Shown here one piece after another: positions 9,021 through 17,462 of a DNA stretch of 64,000 nucleotides. Origin of the DNA: Variovorax sp. (GTDB lineage Bacteria; Pseudomonadota; Gammaproteobacteria; Burkholderiales; Burkholderiaceae_C); contig SEGS01000030.1 of the NCBI GenBank assembly GCA_004210915.1, positions 57,581-121,580 of the forward strand, written 5' to 3'. Each line of letters starts with the position of its first letter. The first letter of the stretch is position 1. A model generated the notes under the pieces. The model was not told the DNA's origin, made no database searches, and saw nothing but the letters and a program-made list of their open reading frames with translations. The position numbers and the translations under genes are program-made.

Positions 9021-9034
9021 CTACCGATGGGTAG
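9021..9034. promoter_or_regulatory. Candidate TetR operator between the carboxylase and TetR genes
   Basis: An inverted repeat CTACC-GATG-GGTAG has perfect five-base arms and a four-base spacer. It overlaps the likely ATG of the TetR-family gene (9027) in the 118-base divergent gap facing the acyl-CoA carboxylase. The position suits autorepression and control of the divergent gene, but the arms are short and no binding evidence exists. Confidence 0.35.
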
Positions 9035-9719
9035 AACGTTGGAGACACAGCACAAACCCTCTGCGGACCGTGACGCGTCCAGGCGCCATGGTCTGCCCGA
9101 GGGCACCGGCCGGCAACGCGCCGCGACGCAGGCCACCGACCTGCAGCGCGAGCGCATCCTGCAGGTGGCGACGACCCTCTTCGCCGAGCAGGGCTATGCC
9201 AACACCACGATGGCGCAGATCGTGCGCGCGCTCGGCGTGACCAAGCCCTTCGTCTACTACTACTTTCGCGACAAGCAGGAGATCTTCGAGGTCCTGGCCT
9301 GGCGGCCGGCGGTCGATTGCTTCACGGTGCTCGATTTCGCCGCCAGCGACCCGCGCCCTGCGGCCGTGAAGGTCATGGTCGGCATCGAGGCGCTGATCCG
9401 CGCGACGATCGCGCACGACCCCTGCGGCTTCTTCCTCTACCGCGAGCCGCAGGTCTGCCGTCCCGAATACATGGCCGAAATGACCCGGCTCGCGCGCCAT
9501 TTTTACGACCGACTCTGCCCCCTGCTGGAAGAAGCGCGGCGCGACGGCGACCTCGATTTCAACGAGATCCGCATCACCGCGCTGGCCGCCTGCAGCCTGC
9601 CCGGCTTTCTGTACACCTGGTACCGGCCCGATGGCCGCCTCTCGCCCGATGCGACCGTGGCCGAATTGACGATGCTCGCGGGTCGGGTGCTGGGGCTGCG
9701 CAACCGTCGCCGGCGTTGA
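9027..9719 (+). CDS. TetR-family transcriptional regulator
   Basis: About 230 residues. The TetR DNA-binding domain lies around residues 40-85 (RERILQVATTLFAEQGY, then ALGVTKPFVYYYFRDKQEIF), followed by a divergent all-helical ligand-binding domain. The start is uncertain: ATG 9027 is preferred over an in-frame start at 8991 because it lies nearer to the DNA-binding domain, though about 40 residues still precede it. It lies between the divergent acyl-CoA carboxylase and the downstream CYP102 gene (148 bases away, same strand). TetR proteins beside CYP102 genes, such as Bm3R1 in Bacillus, repress the P450 and respond to fatty acids; a similar role here is inference. Confidence 0.82.
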   Translation: MGRTLETQHKPSADRDASRRHGLPEGTGRQRAATQATDLQRERILQVATTLFAEQGYANTTMAQIVRALGVTKPFVYYYFRDKQEIFEVLAWRPAVDCFTVLDFAASDPRPAAVKVMVGIEALIRATIAHDPCGFFLYREPQVCRPEYMAEMTRLARHFYDRLCPLLEEARRDGDLDFNEIRITALAACSLPGFLYTWYRPDGRLSPDATVAELTMLAGRVLGLRNRRRR

Positions 9720-9867
9720 GGCCCGCAACAATGCCAACGCGCCGCCGAGTCGCCCGCCCGACACGGGCCTAGGGAATACCCCGGCGTGCCGCCCCCCGGT
9801 GCGCTCTCGATACTCCGTGGGTCACACACGGACGCCCACGTCCGCTCCACTCCAAAGGCAAAGACCC

Positions 9868-12800
9868 ATGGCAGGCAACAACGCACTCCACCCGATCCCG
9901 CATCCCGCGAAGAAGCCCTTCGTCGGCAACCTGCTGTCGATCGGTTCCGACTCCCCCGTGCTCGACATGTGGAAGATCGCGCAGGACCTCGGCGGCATCT
10001 ACTGGCTCGACATGCCGGGCATGCCGGTGATCGTGATCTCCGACCACAAGCTGGTCGACGAGCTCTGCGACGAGAAGCGCTTCGACAAGAGCACCAACGG
10101 CGCACTGCGGCGGCTGCGTGCGGCCTCGCACGGCCTGTTCACGTCGGACACGAATGAGCCGACCTGGAGCAAGCCGCACAACATCCTCCTGGCCAACTTC
10201 AGCCAGCGCGCGATGCAGGCCTACCACCCGATGATGCTGGACATCGCCGAGCAGCTGATCGCGAAATGGGAGCGCCTGAACTTCGACGACGAGGTGGATG
10301 TGACGCGCGACATGACCGCGCTCACGCTCGACACCATCGGCCTGTGCGGCTTCGGCTATCGCTTCAACAGCTTCTACCGCGAAGGCTTCCACCCCTTCGT
10401 CGACGCGATGGTGCGCACGCTCGAAACGGTGCAGGACCGTCGCGGCCTCCCGCTCGAAGAGCTGATGATGAAGAAGCAGCTGGCGCAGCAGCGCAAGGAC
10501 ATCAAGTACATGCACACGATGGTGGAAGACATCATCAAGGAGCGTCGTTCGAGCGGCGCCGACATCGCCACCAAGCCCGACCTCTTGAGCTACATGATCG
10601 CGGGCGTCGACAAGAAGAGCGGCGAGAAGCTCGACGACAAGATGATCCGCGACGAGTGCATCGAGTTCCTCATCGCGGGACACGAGACCACCAGCGGTCT
10701 GCTTTCTTTCTCGATCTACTACCTGCTGAAGGACCCAGCCATCCTCGCGAAAGCGCAGGCCGAGGTCGACAGCGTGTTCGGTACCGACCTTTCGGTGCGG
10801 CCGACCTACGCGCAGGTCAACCGGCTGCAATACATCGGGCAGATCCTCAAGGAAGCGCTGCGCATGTACCCGACGGCGCCGGCGATTGCGAAGCGCGCAC
10901 TGGCCAACACCGCCATCGGCGAGGGCGGCAAGTACACGATCCACAAGCGCAACATGATCATCCTGCATGCGCTGGCCATGCACCGCGACAAGAGCGTCTG
11001 GGGCGAGGACGCCGACCAGTTCAACCCCGACCACTTCACGCGCGAGGCCGAGCGCGCGCTGCCGCCCAACGCCTTCAAGCCTTTCGGCACCGGCCAGCGT
11101 GCTTGCATCGGCCGCCAGTTCGCGCTGCAGGAAGCGATGCTCACGCTCGCGATGGTCATCCAGCGCTTCAAGCTGATCGACCACGCGAACTACCAGCTCA
11201 AGGTGAAGGAAGCGCTGACGATCAAGCCCGAGGGCTTCAAGATCAAAGTGGTTGCGCGCGACAACGTGGAGCGGCGTGCACGCGCTGCCGCACCGGCCGG
11301 CGAGACCGCTGGCGCCGCAGCGCCCGCGCCTGCCGCCACGCCCGCCTCGGCGCGCCATGGCACCTCGCTGCTCGTGCTGCATGGCTCCAACCTGGGCTCG
11401 GCCGAAGACCTCGCGCGCCAGTTGGCGGAAGCCGGCGAATTGCGTGGGTTCTCGGCCACGCTCGCTTCGCTCGACGACTACGCCGAGCGACTGCCGGCGG
11501 CCGGCGCGGTCGCGATCATCAGCGCCTCGTACAACGGCGTCGCCCCCGACAACGCGGTGGAGTTCTCGCGCTGGCTCGAGGCGGCCGACGGGTCGCTCAA
11601 CGGCGTGACGTACAGCGTGTTCGGGTGCGGCAACACCGACTGGGCATCGACCTACCAGGCCGTGCCGCGCCGCATCGATGCGCGGCTGGCCGAGCTCGGC
11701 GCCGAGCGCGTGCATGCGCGCGGCGAAGGCGATGCGCGCGAAGACATGGACGGCGCGTTTCAGGACTGGGCCGATGCGCTGTGGCCGGTGCTCTCGCAAC
11801 GCTTTGGCCTGAAGGTCGATGCCGGCGCGCCCGCACAGGCCGAGCCGCTGTACGCGGTCGAGGCCTTGCCGCCGCCGCAGACCAGCGGGCTCGTCGAGTC
11901 GCTGGGCGCCGTGGCGATGCGCGTGCTGGTCAACGACGAGTTGCAGACCACCGACGGCGACACGCCGTCGGACCGTTCCACGCGCCATGTGGAGCTGGCC
12001 TTGCCCGAGGGCGTGCACTACCGCGCGGGCGACCACCTGAGCGTGGTGCCGCGCAACAGCCCGGCCCAGGTCGAGCGCGCGATGAAGCGCTTCGGCTTCG
12101 AGCGCGATGCGCATGTGCGGCTGCACGCCGCGGCCGGTCGCAAGGCCTACCTGCCGGTCGATGAAGTGATCGCTGTCGAGCGGCTTCTGGGCGACTACGT
12201 CGAACTGCAGGATGTCGCGACACGCAAGGAGATCGCCACGATGGTCGCGCACACACGCTGCCCCGTCACGCAAAAGGCGCTGGGCGCGATGACCGGCAGT
12301 GACGAAGCGGCCGCTGCCACTTACAAGCGCGAAGTGCTTCAGCCACGCAAGTCGGTGCTCGACCTGATGGAGCAGTTTCCGGCGTGCGAGCTGCCCTTCG
12401 GCGCGTGGCTCGAGCTGCTGTCGCCGCTGTCGCCGCGCTACTACTCGATCTCGTCGTCACCGAAGGTCGAAGCCGGTCGCTGCAGCGTCACAGTCGGCGT
12501 GGTGCGTGCGCCCGCGCGCTCGGGCCAGGGCACATTCGAAGGCGTGTGCTCGAACTTTCTGGCGCGCAGCGCGCCCGGCGACACGGTGCACGGCTTCGTG
12601 CGCGGCACGACCGCCGAAGGCTTTGGCCTGCCGGCCGATCCGCAGCGCCCGCTCATCATGGTCGGGCCGGGCACCGGCCTCGCGCCCTTCCGCGGCTTCC
12701 TGCAGGATCGCGCCGCACAGAAGGCGCAAGGCGTCGCGCTGGGCGATGCGATGCTGTTTTTCGGTTGCCGCCATCCGCAGCAGGACTTCATCTACGCCGA

Positions 12801-13095
12801 ACAGCTGCAGGGCTGGGCGAAGGACGGGCTGGTGCAACTGCACACCGCCTTCTCGCGCTCCGGCGGTCGCAAGGCCTATGTGCAAGACCTGATCCGCGAG
12901 CAGGCTGCCGAGGTGTGGAAGCTGCTAGCCGCAGGCGCCACGGTCTATGTGTGCGGCGACGGTTCGCGCATGGAGCCCGATGTGCGCCGCACGCTGTCGG
13001 ACATCGCGCGCGAACACGGTGAGGACAGCGAGGCGTGGATGGAGAAGATGCTTTCCAGTCAGCGCTATGTGCTGGATGTTTGGGCGGGGAACTGA
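9868..13095 (+). CDS. CYP102-type self-sufficient cytochrome P450/NADPH reductase fusion
   Basis: A 1075-residue fusion close in length and order to Bacillus P450 BM3: P450 domain (1-470), Ala/Pro-rich linker, FMN flavodoxin domain (from about 500) and FAD/NADPH reductase domain to the end. The I-helix reads AGHETTSG with Thr274, the K-helix EALRMYPTAPA, and the haem loop FGTGQRACIGRQF with Cys413. The reductase shows RYYSISSSP, GPGTGLAPFRGF and CGDGSRME. The family hydroxylates or epoxidises medium- and long-chain fatty acids at sub-terminal positions. Phe91 matches BM3 Phe87, but the BM3 carboxylate-binding Arg47 and Tyr51 are replaced by Met52 and Val56, so the natural substrate may differ. 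ATG 9868 fits the family N-terminus. Probably controlled by the upstream TetR. Confidence 0.95.
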   Translation: MAGNNALHPIPHPAKKPFVGNLLSIGSDSPVLDMWKIAQDLGGIYWLDMPGMPVIVISDHKLVDELCDEKRFDKSTNGALRRLRAASHGLFTSDTNEPTWSKPHNILLANFSQRAMQAYHPMMLDIAEQLIAKWERLNFDDEVDVTRDMTALTLDTIGLCGFGYRFNSFYREGFHPFVDAMVRTLETVQDRRGLPLEELMMKKQLAQQRKDIKYMHTMVEDIIKERRSSGADIATKPDLLSYMIAGVDKKSGEKLDDKMIRDECIEFLIAGHETTSGLLSFSIYYLLKDPAILAKAQAEVDSVFGTDLSVRPTYAQVNRLQYIGQILKEALRMYPTAPAIAKRALANTAIGEGGKYTIHKRNMIILHALAMHRDKSVWGEDADQFNPDHFTREAERALPPNAFKPFGTGQRACIGRQFALQEAMLTLAMVIQRFKLIDHANYQLKVKEALTIKPEGFKIKVVARDNVERRARAAAPAGETAGAAAPAPAATPASARHGTSLLVLHGSNLGSAEDLARQLAEAGELRGFSATLASLDDYAERLPAAGAVAIISASYNGVAPDNAVEFSRWLEAADGSLNGVTYSVFGCGNTDWASTYQAVPRRIDARLAELGAERVHARGEGDAREDMDGAFQDWADALWPVLSQRFGLKVDAGAPAQAEPLYAVEALPPPQTSGLVESLGAVAMRVLVNDELQTTDGDTPSDRSTRHVELALPEGVHYRAGDHLSVVPRNSPAQVERAMKRFGFERDAHVRLHAAAGRKAYLPVDEVIAVERLLGDYVELQDVATRKEIATMVAHTRCPVTQKALGAMTGSDEAAAATYKREVLQPRKSVLDLMEQFPACELPFGAWLELLSPLSPRYYSISSSPKVEAGRCSVTVGVVRAPARSGQGTFEGVCSNFLARSAPGDTVHGFVRGTTAEGFGLPADPQRPLIMVGPGTGLAPFRGFLQDRAAQKAQGVALGDAMLFFGCRHPQQDFIYAEQLQGWAKDGLVQLHTAFSRSGGRKAYVQDLIREQAAEVWKLLAAGATVYVCGDGSRMEPDVRRTLSDIAREHGEDSEAWMEKMLSSQRYVLDVWAGN

Positions 13096-13390
13096 GCTTT
13101 TCTGTGGGTCGCTGCTTGCGCGTTCGTTGGAGAGCGCCCGGCACGCGATGCGGCCTGTGCGACCCCGCTGCGCGGGCCCTTCGGGCTGCCTTGCGGTACT
13201 CGCTCCGGGCGGGGTCCGCAGAACTCGCTTCGCTCAAACAGCTGCGGCCCTGATCCGCCCTGCACTCCGTTCCTCAGCCGCACAGAGGGGAATCGCCCAG
13301 GCCGCACCGCATGCCGGGCTTGGGCACTGACAAATGAGTCAGCATACGAGAGACGGGTGTGCCGCCACACGCCAATCGGCGATGAGTTCG
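13096..13390. other. Gene-free gap between the P450 and pentapeptide genes
   Basis: No gene is supported in these 295 bases. Its middle holds one copy of an intergenic repeat (see 13211-13259) together with GC-rich sequence such as CCGCTGCGCGGGCCC. The short open frames across it give low-complexity peptides on both strands and look like translations of a repeat, not of genes. The last 60 bases are less GC-rich and lead into the pentapeptide gene's 3' end. Confidence 0.6.
13211..13259 (+). repeat. Intergenic repeat, left inverted copy
   Basis: This 49-base stretch begins GGGGTCCGCAGAACTC and ends AACAGCTGCGGCCCTGATC with a short tail. Its reverse complement recurs at 13818-13876 on the other side of the pentapeptide-repeat gene, differing by about ten extra bases in the middle. 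The sequence resembles intergenic repeats I associate with Comamonadaceae genomes, but copy number elsewhere cannot be seen here. Confidence 0.75.
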
Positions 13391-13783
13391 TCACCATCCC
13401 CATGATGGCAGTTCATCTCCCTCGACCAATTCGCAGCCGTAGAAAGTCGCGCCCTTCACTCTCACGCCCGCCAGCACGGCACCTGACGTCCTGATCGACT
13501 CGATAGCAGCGAGTTCCAAGATGGCACCCGTAAGGTCCGCATTTGAAAAGTCGGCACATTTGAGGTTGCAGTCCCGAAAGCTCGTTCCACGCAGACTTGC
13601 ACCCGAGAAGTTTGCATCTGTGAACCATGAGTGCTTCTCGAAGTCTGCACCATCCAGTCTTATTCCAGACAAATCAGCGGCGCTCAGTTCGGTGTTCGGA
13701 AAGCGTCGCTCTCCAGCGGAATAGCGCTTCTCGAGCTCATCGCGGCTTTGGGGTGGCCGGTAGTCTTTTGGTTGGTTGGGCAT
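13391..13783 (-). CDS. Small pentapeptide-repeat protein
   Basis: 130 residues. After a short polar N-terminus the chain shows tandem pentapeptides of the A(D/N)LXX type: LSAADLSGIRLDGADF, ANFSGASLRGTSF, CADFSNADLTGA, then a less regular AVLAGVRVKGATFYG. Such repeats fold into a right-handed quadrilateral beta-helix; known members include DNA-mimicking gyrase protectors and many proteins of unknown role. The repeat is short (about eight to ten coils) and gives no specific function. ATG 13783 was chosen because the reading upstream of it runs into the intergenic repeat copy at 13818-13876. Base composition is visibly less GC-rich than its neighbours, and the gene is bracketed by inverted repeat copies; together these suggest acquisition by transfer. 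Confidence 0.75.
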   Translation of the reverse strand: MPNQPKDYRPPQSRDELEKRYSAGERRFPNTELSAADLSGIRLDGADFEKHSWFTDANFSGASLRGTSFRDCNLKCADFSNADLTGAILELAAIESIRTSGAVLAGVRVKGATFYGCELVEGDELPSWGW

Positions 13784-13817
13784 CGCTGTCGAGCCTGCGG
13801 CGAGCACCGCAGCGAAA

Positions 13818-13876
13818 GGCGGATCAGGGCCGCAGCTGTTCGAACGGAACGAAGTGGAGTGAGTTCTGCGGACCCC
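13818..13876 (-). repeat. Intergenic repeat, right inverted copy
   Basis: This 59-base stretch begins GGCGGATCAGGGCCGCAGCT and ends GAGTTCTGCGGACCCC. It is the inverted counterpart of 13211-13259, with about ten extra bases in its centre. It sits 35 bases upstream of the pentapeptide gene start, so that gene's promoter, if any, must lie within or beside the repeat. The rest of the 201-base gap to the DUF2894 gene holds no recognised feature. Confidence 0.75.
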
Positions 13877-13984
13877 GTCTTTCGTGAGGAGCAGCAGCGA
13901 AGTCCGAAGGACCGCTGGCGTCAGCCGCCTGCGGGCACACCGCCTGTCGACGGCGCGCGCAATCAACGCAACGACCGGTCTGCG

Positions 13985-14725
13985 TCAGCCGGCCTTGCCG
14001 CGCGACGGCTTCTTACGGCCCTCAGCGCGCGGCTCGTCGGCAGCCGTTAGCGTGCGCCCGCCCTTGGCCTGATCAAGCCACAGCAAGGTGTCGACGTAGG
14101 GCATGAAACGGTGCAGGTACGCGGGTGACAGCTCGCGCATCAGCGCCAGCGAACGGTGCACCAGCTGGTGCGAGTTGAGCGGGCCGGCGTTCTCGGGCAC
14201 CGTGGCCAGGGCTTGCGTCAGCTGGCGCTCGGTGCTGAGTCGGGACCAAGTGCTGCGCAGGTAATTGAGTGTGTCCTCATGGCCCGGCGAGGCCGGACGC
14301 GCCATCTGTGCGGCCAGTTCGCCGAGCCCGGGCGATGTGGACCCGTTGGTGCGAGCGTCCGCATGACCGTCGGCGGTCGATGCGCGAGACGCCGCTCGAT
14401 TTGGCGCTGCTGCTGTCCCCTCGTCTGCCGCGTTGTCTCTTGCGTTGAATCCCTCGTCATAAGCCGCAAGCAACTGCGCCAGCCGCGCATCGAGGATGCG
14501 CCGCGCCGCGCCACGGTACGTGGCGGACCGGCGGGCCAATGCCTCGATGAGGCGGAATCGCACCGGGTCGCGCCGATGGTCGCCGCGGGCGCGCCTGGCG
14601 GCGAGCAGCGCAACGGCGTCTGTCGCGCTGACGCCGTCTGCATCGACGCCACGCACGGCCTCTCCCGCTTCTGTCGCTTCGGCGTTCAAGGCATCCCCGA
14701 CGTGCATGCGCTTCCCGGCATTCAA
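13985..14725 (-). CDS. DUF2894 family protein, last gene of the motor-like operon
   Basis: A 246-residue soluble protein of the DUF2894 type, function unknown. The N-terminal half is alpha-helical and basic (ALLAARRARGDHRRDPVRFR, IEALARRSATYRGAARRI). A variable Ala/Thr-rich middle follows, and the conserved C-terminal part reads LNSHQLVHRSLALMRELS, then AYLHRFMPYVDTLLWLDQ. The tail is Lys/Arg-rich. No signal peptide or membrane segment is seen, so it is probably cytoplasmic. Its ATG overlaps the stop of the OmpA/MotB-like gene by four bases (ATGA), showing translational coupling. The family recurs with DUF3348, DUF802 and OmpA genes in related bacteria (family knowledge); a role as cytoplasmic effector or adaptor of the motor is inference. 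Confidence 0.8.
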   Translation of the reverse strand: MNAGKRMHVGDALNAEATEAGEAVRGVDADGVSATDAVALLAARRARGDHRRDPVRFRLIEALARRSATYRGAARRILDARLAQLLAAYDEGFNARDNAADEGTAAAPNRAASRASTADGHADARTNGSTSPGLGELAAQMARPASPGHEDTLNYLRSTWSRLSTERQLTQALATVPENAGPLNSHQLVHRSLALMRELSPAYLHRFMPYVDTLLWLDQAKGGRTLTAADEPRAEGRKKPSRGKAG

Positions 14726-15372
14726 GGCGTCTTCTTCACGACCGCGTCCGATCGCCGCGGCGTCGGCGCCATCTCGACGCGCCGGTTCTTCGAGCGCCCT
14801 TCGGCATCGGCGTTCGAGGCCACGGCCTGCTCGGAACCGAAGGCCGCGGCGAAGACCGAGGGCGACGGAATCCCCTCCTCGATCAACGCGCGCGTCACCG
14901 TCAGCGCGCGCTGCGCCGACAGCTCCCAGTTGTCGGTGAACTGCCGGTTGCCGCCGCGCACCTGCCGGTCGTCGGTGAAGCCGCTGACCATCAGGATCTC
15001 TTCGCGCGACTGCAGGTAGCTCGCAAGTGCGGGCGTCAGGCTCTTGAGCAGTTGCCGGCCTTCGGGTTCGAGCTCGGCCGAATTCAGCGCAAAGAGCACG
15101 TTGCCGCTGATGCCGATGCGGCCGTTGTTCAGCGTCACGCGGCCGGCGGCGAGCGGGCCGGCCAGCGCCTGCTCGAGCGTCTGCAGGCGCTGCGCCTCGG
15201 CTTGCCGCTGCTTGACCTCGGCATCGAGTTTGGTGGCGAGCTCCAGCTGCATCGCGAGCACGCAGACCAGGATCAACACGAAGGCGCCGAGCAGGCCCGA
15301 CATCAGGTCGCCGAACACGGCCCAGACCGGCACCGTGGGCTCGAGACCGCCGTCGACGTCTTCCGCGATCAT
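14722..15372 (-). CDS. MotB/ZorB-like OmpA-domain inner-membrane protein
   Basis: 216 residues: a short cytoplasmic N-terminus, one membrane helix (about 20-40) and a periplasmic OmpA/MotB peptidoglycan-binding domain (about 85-205, with FALNSAEL, VSGFTDDRQV, NWELSAQRA and GRSKNRRVE). The helix begins FGDLMSGLLGAFVLILV. Asp22 sits exactly where MotB has its proton-binding aspartate in ADFMTAMMAFF, and no cleavable signal or lipobox is present. This is the layout of MotB and ZorB stator subunits, not of outer-membrane OmpA lipoproteins. Four-base overlaps join it to the genes on both sides. With the four-helix partner encoded immediately upstream it should form a proton-driven stator-like complex tethered to the cell wall (inference). 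Confidence 0.88.
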   Translation of the reverse strand: MIAEDVDGGLEPTVPVWAVFGDLMSGLLGAFVLILVCVLAMQLELATKLDAEVKQRQAEAQRLQTLEQALAGPLAAGRVTLNNGRIGISGNVLFALNSAELEPEGRQLLKSLTPALASYLQSREEILMVSGFTDDRQVRGGNRQFTDNWELSAQRALTVTRALIEEGIPSPSVFAAAFGSEQAVASNADAEGRSKNRRVEMAPTPRRSDAVVKKTP

Positions 15373-17462
15373 GCGTCGCTGCCCGCGAGCGCGCGCTGGC
15401 TCGCCAGACGCTGCAGGTCTTCGACGATCTGCTTTTGCGACAGGGTGCTGAGGTCGATCACCTCGCGCGCCTGCGCCACGTAGTAAGCCAGTTGCTCGTC
15501 GCTGCGCGCCATCGACTTGCCGAGCGCGCCTTCGATGCGCTGCAACTGCGCGCCCAGCTTCTCGTTCGACTGGCTGAACAGCTCGACCGCCTGGCCAAAG
15601 GCTTCGCCCAGGCTCGCCACCTCGACCGCACTGCCGGTGAGCTGCGCAGCCACCTCGGTCATCTTGCCGGTCTCGGTATCGAGCTTGTCGGTGAAGCGGG
15701 CGCCCACGCGCTCCAGCAGGTCGGCCGATGCGCCGACGAGTGCGTCGATCGCTGTGCGCTGCTCGGTGGACGCGTGATTGACAGCACCCAATAGCGTGTC
15801 GAGCGTGCCCAGGATGCGACTGCGTTCCTCAAGCATCGTGTTGTCGCGCACCATGCTGTCGCTGAGTTTCTGGCGCAGTTCGGCGATCACCTCGGCCGCA
15901 GCACGTGGCGCTTCCGATGCCATCTGCACGAGCTGGCCGATCTCGGCGATGGTGCGGCTCGCATGCGCCTCGGTCTGCGCGGTGATGTCCTGCGCGGTCT
16001 GCGCCAGCGTGTCGCAAATGGCCTGCTGCTGCGCGGCGCTTTGCACGCCGGCCTGCTGCCACTCGCTCTGCAGCGATGCGGCCATGGCCGCGAGTGCGTC
16101 GGTCCACGCGGCCAGCCGCTGCTGGTCGCGCGCAGCCACCTGCGTCTGCAGATCGGTGTGCGCTTGGCCGACAGTGCCGACCAAGGATGCCGCGTGCTGC
16201 GCGAAGGTGGCGGCGGCTGCTGTCAGCGCGCGCTGCGCGTCGCCCGAAACGGCTTCGCTCGTGCGCGCATGCTCGGCCAGCGCGCCGCGCCAGTTCTCCG
16301 ACACGCTGTCGACCGTGCGCTCGAGGCGCGCGGCGACACCGTCGACCATTTGCGTCGCGCGCTGGTCGAAGGTCTGGCTGAACTGGTCGAGCGTGCCGCG
16401 CAGGTCCGTCGACAGGCTTTCGCTTGCACGTTGATGGCCGTCGAGCGCGGTTTTCCAGAGCGCGGCGACCTCGGTGGTCGCGCCCTCGAAACGGGTCGAC
16501 AGGCCGTCCAGCTGCTGCTGCACGCTGCGCCCGAGAGTGTCGTGCAGCGCGGCGGTCTCGCGCGCGATGCCGGCCATCGTGGCTTCGACCACCGGCTGGA
16601 TCGTCGCGCCGGCCACGCGGGCGCTGTCGGTCATGCTTTCCTTCAACGACGCGCCCACGGCCGTGGCGAGGCAGGCGTACGCGGCCTCGGCCTTGCCGTG
16701 GAAGCGGTCCTGGCTGGCGAGGAGGCGCTCGTTCAGCGCCTCGTTCTGCCGCTCCATCGCGGCCATCATGGTTTGCAGGCGGTCGATCAGCGCGGGAATC
16801 GCGTCGCCTTGTTGCTGCAGCAGCTTGAAGGACTCGTCGCGCTGATGCGCTTGCGAGAAGACTCGCAGCGTGGTCGCGATCCGCGTGTCCAGGCCCTGTG
16901 CGGCCTGCAGCCGGTCGCGCCGGCACAGCGCAGAGACCAGGCCAAGCATGGCCGACGCGGCCACGCCCGCGAGCGAAGTGCCGAAGGCCAGCCCCAGCCC
17001 CTTGACCGGCGCGGCGAGCGACGACCGGATCGCCAGCAGGTCGGCCGCGCTCTCGAGCGCCGTGCCGGTGCCGTTGAGCGTGACGACCATGCCCAGGAAG
17101 GTGCCGAGCATGCCGAGCAGCACCAGGAGGCCGGTCAGGTACGGCGTGAGCGCGGGGCCGGGCAAGCCGGTGCGCTCGCCCTCGACGCGCAGGCGCACGG
17201 CGTTGCGCAGGGATGAGTGGAGGCGGTCGAGCCATTCGCCCAGCGTCGGCGGTGCCTGCGGCCCCTCGGCCACCGCGGCGGCGAGCGTGGTGGTGGCCTG
17301 GTGAAAGCGGTACAGCTCCCGCGCGCCCATCAGATAGAAGGCGCCGATGAGCAGGGTGATCGACAGCGCCAGCGGGTTCGAGCCGATGTAGCCGACGGCC
17401 ACCCAGCAGATGGCAACCAGGCCGAGGACGAAGGCGATGCAGTGGGGAAGGAATCGTTTCAT
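15369..17462 (-). CDS. DUF802 protein with MotA/ZorA-like membrane domain and long coiled-coil tail
   Basis: 697 residues. Four membrane helices are visible at about 5-25, 30-47, 110-130 and 154-179. The last pair (LLGMLGTFLGMVV and LGLAFGTSLAGVAASA) has the Gly/Ala/Thr-rich character of the pore helices of MotA, TolQ, ExbB and ZorA. From about 190 to the end there is a roughly 500-residue Gln/Ala/Glu-rich alpha-helical tail, largely heptad-like, that includes the repeated DUF802 modules (alanine-rich QRALTAAAATFAQHAASL-type segments). ZorA of the Zorya defence system has a comparable long cytoplasmic tail. The gene overlaps its neighbours by four bases on both sides. It is best read as the channel subunit of a MotAB-like motor; what the tail does is unknown. 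Confidence 0.85.
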   Translation of the reverse strand: MKRFLPHCIAFVLGLVAICWVAVGYIGSNPLALSITLLIGAFYLMGARELYRFHQATTTLAAAVAEGPQAPPTLGEWLDRLHSSLRNAVRLRVEGERTGLPGPALTPYLTGLLVLLGMLGTFLGMVVTLNGTGTALESAADLLAIRSSLAAPVKGLGLAFGTSLAGVAASAMLGLVSALCRRDRLQAAQGLDTRIATTLRVFSQAHQRDESFKLLQQQGDAIPALIDRLQTMMAAMERQNEALNERLLASQDRFHGKAEAAYACLATAVGASLKESMTDSARVAGATIQPVVEATMAGIARETAALHDTLGRSVQQQLDGLSTRFEGATTEVAALWKTALDGHQRASESLSTDLRGTLDQFSQTFDQRATQMVDGVAARLERTVDSVSENWRGALAEHARTSEAVSGDAQRALTAAAATFAQHAASLVGTVGQAHTDLQTQVAARDQQRLAAWTDALAAMAASLQSEWQQAGVQSAAQQQAICDTLAQTAQDITAQTEAHASRTIAEIGQLVQMASEAPRAAAEVIAELRQKLSDSMVRDNTMLEERSRILGTLDTLLGAVNHASTEQRTAIDALVGASADLLERVGARFTDKLDTETGKMTEVAAQLTGSAVEVASLGEAFGQAVELFSQSNEKLGAQLQRIEGALGKSMARSDEQLAYYVAQAREVIDLSTLSQKQIVEDLQRLASQRALAGSDA

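Noticed and set aside
9769..12273. An 834-residue open frame antisense to the P450 fusion
   Set aside because: Low-complexity shadow frame with no family features; the P450 frame is fully supported by motifs.
14722..17462. Flagellar stator genes motA and motB
   Set aside because: No flagellar genes are near; the first protein has a 500-residue coiled-coil tail absent from MotA, and the operon partners DUF3348 and DUF2894 do not belong to flagellar loci.
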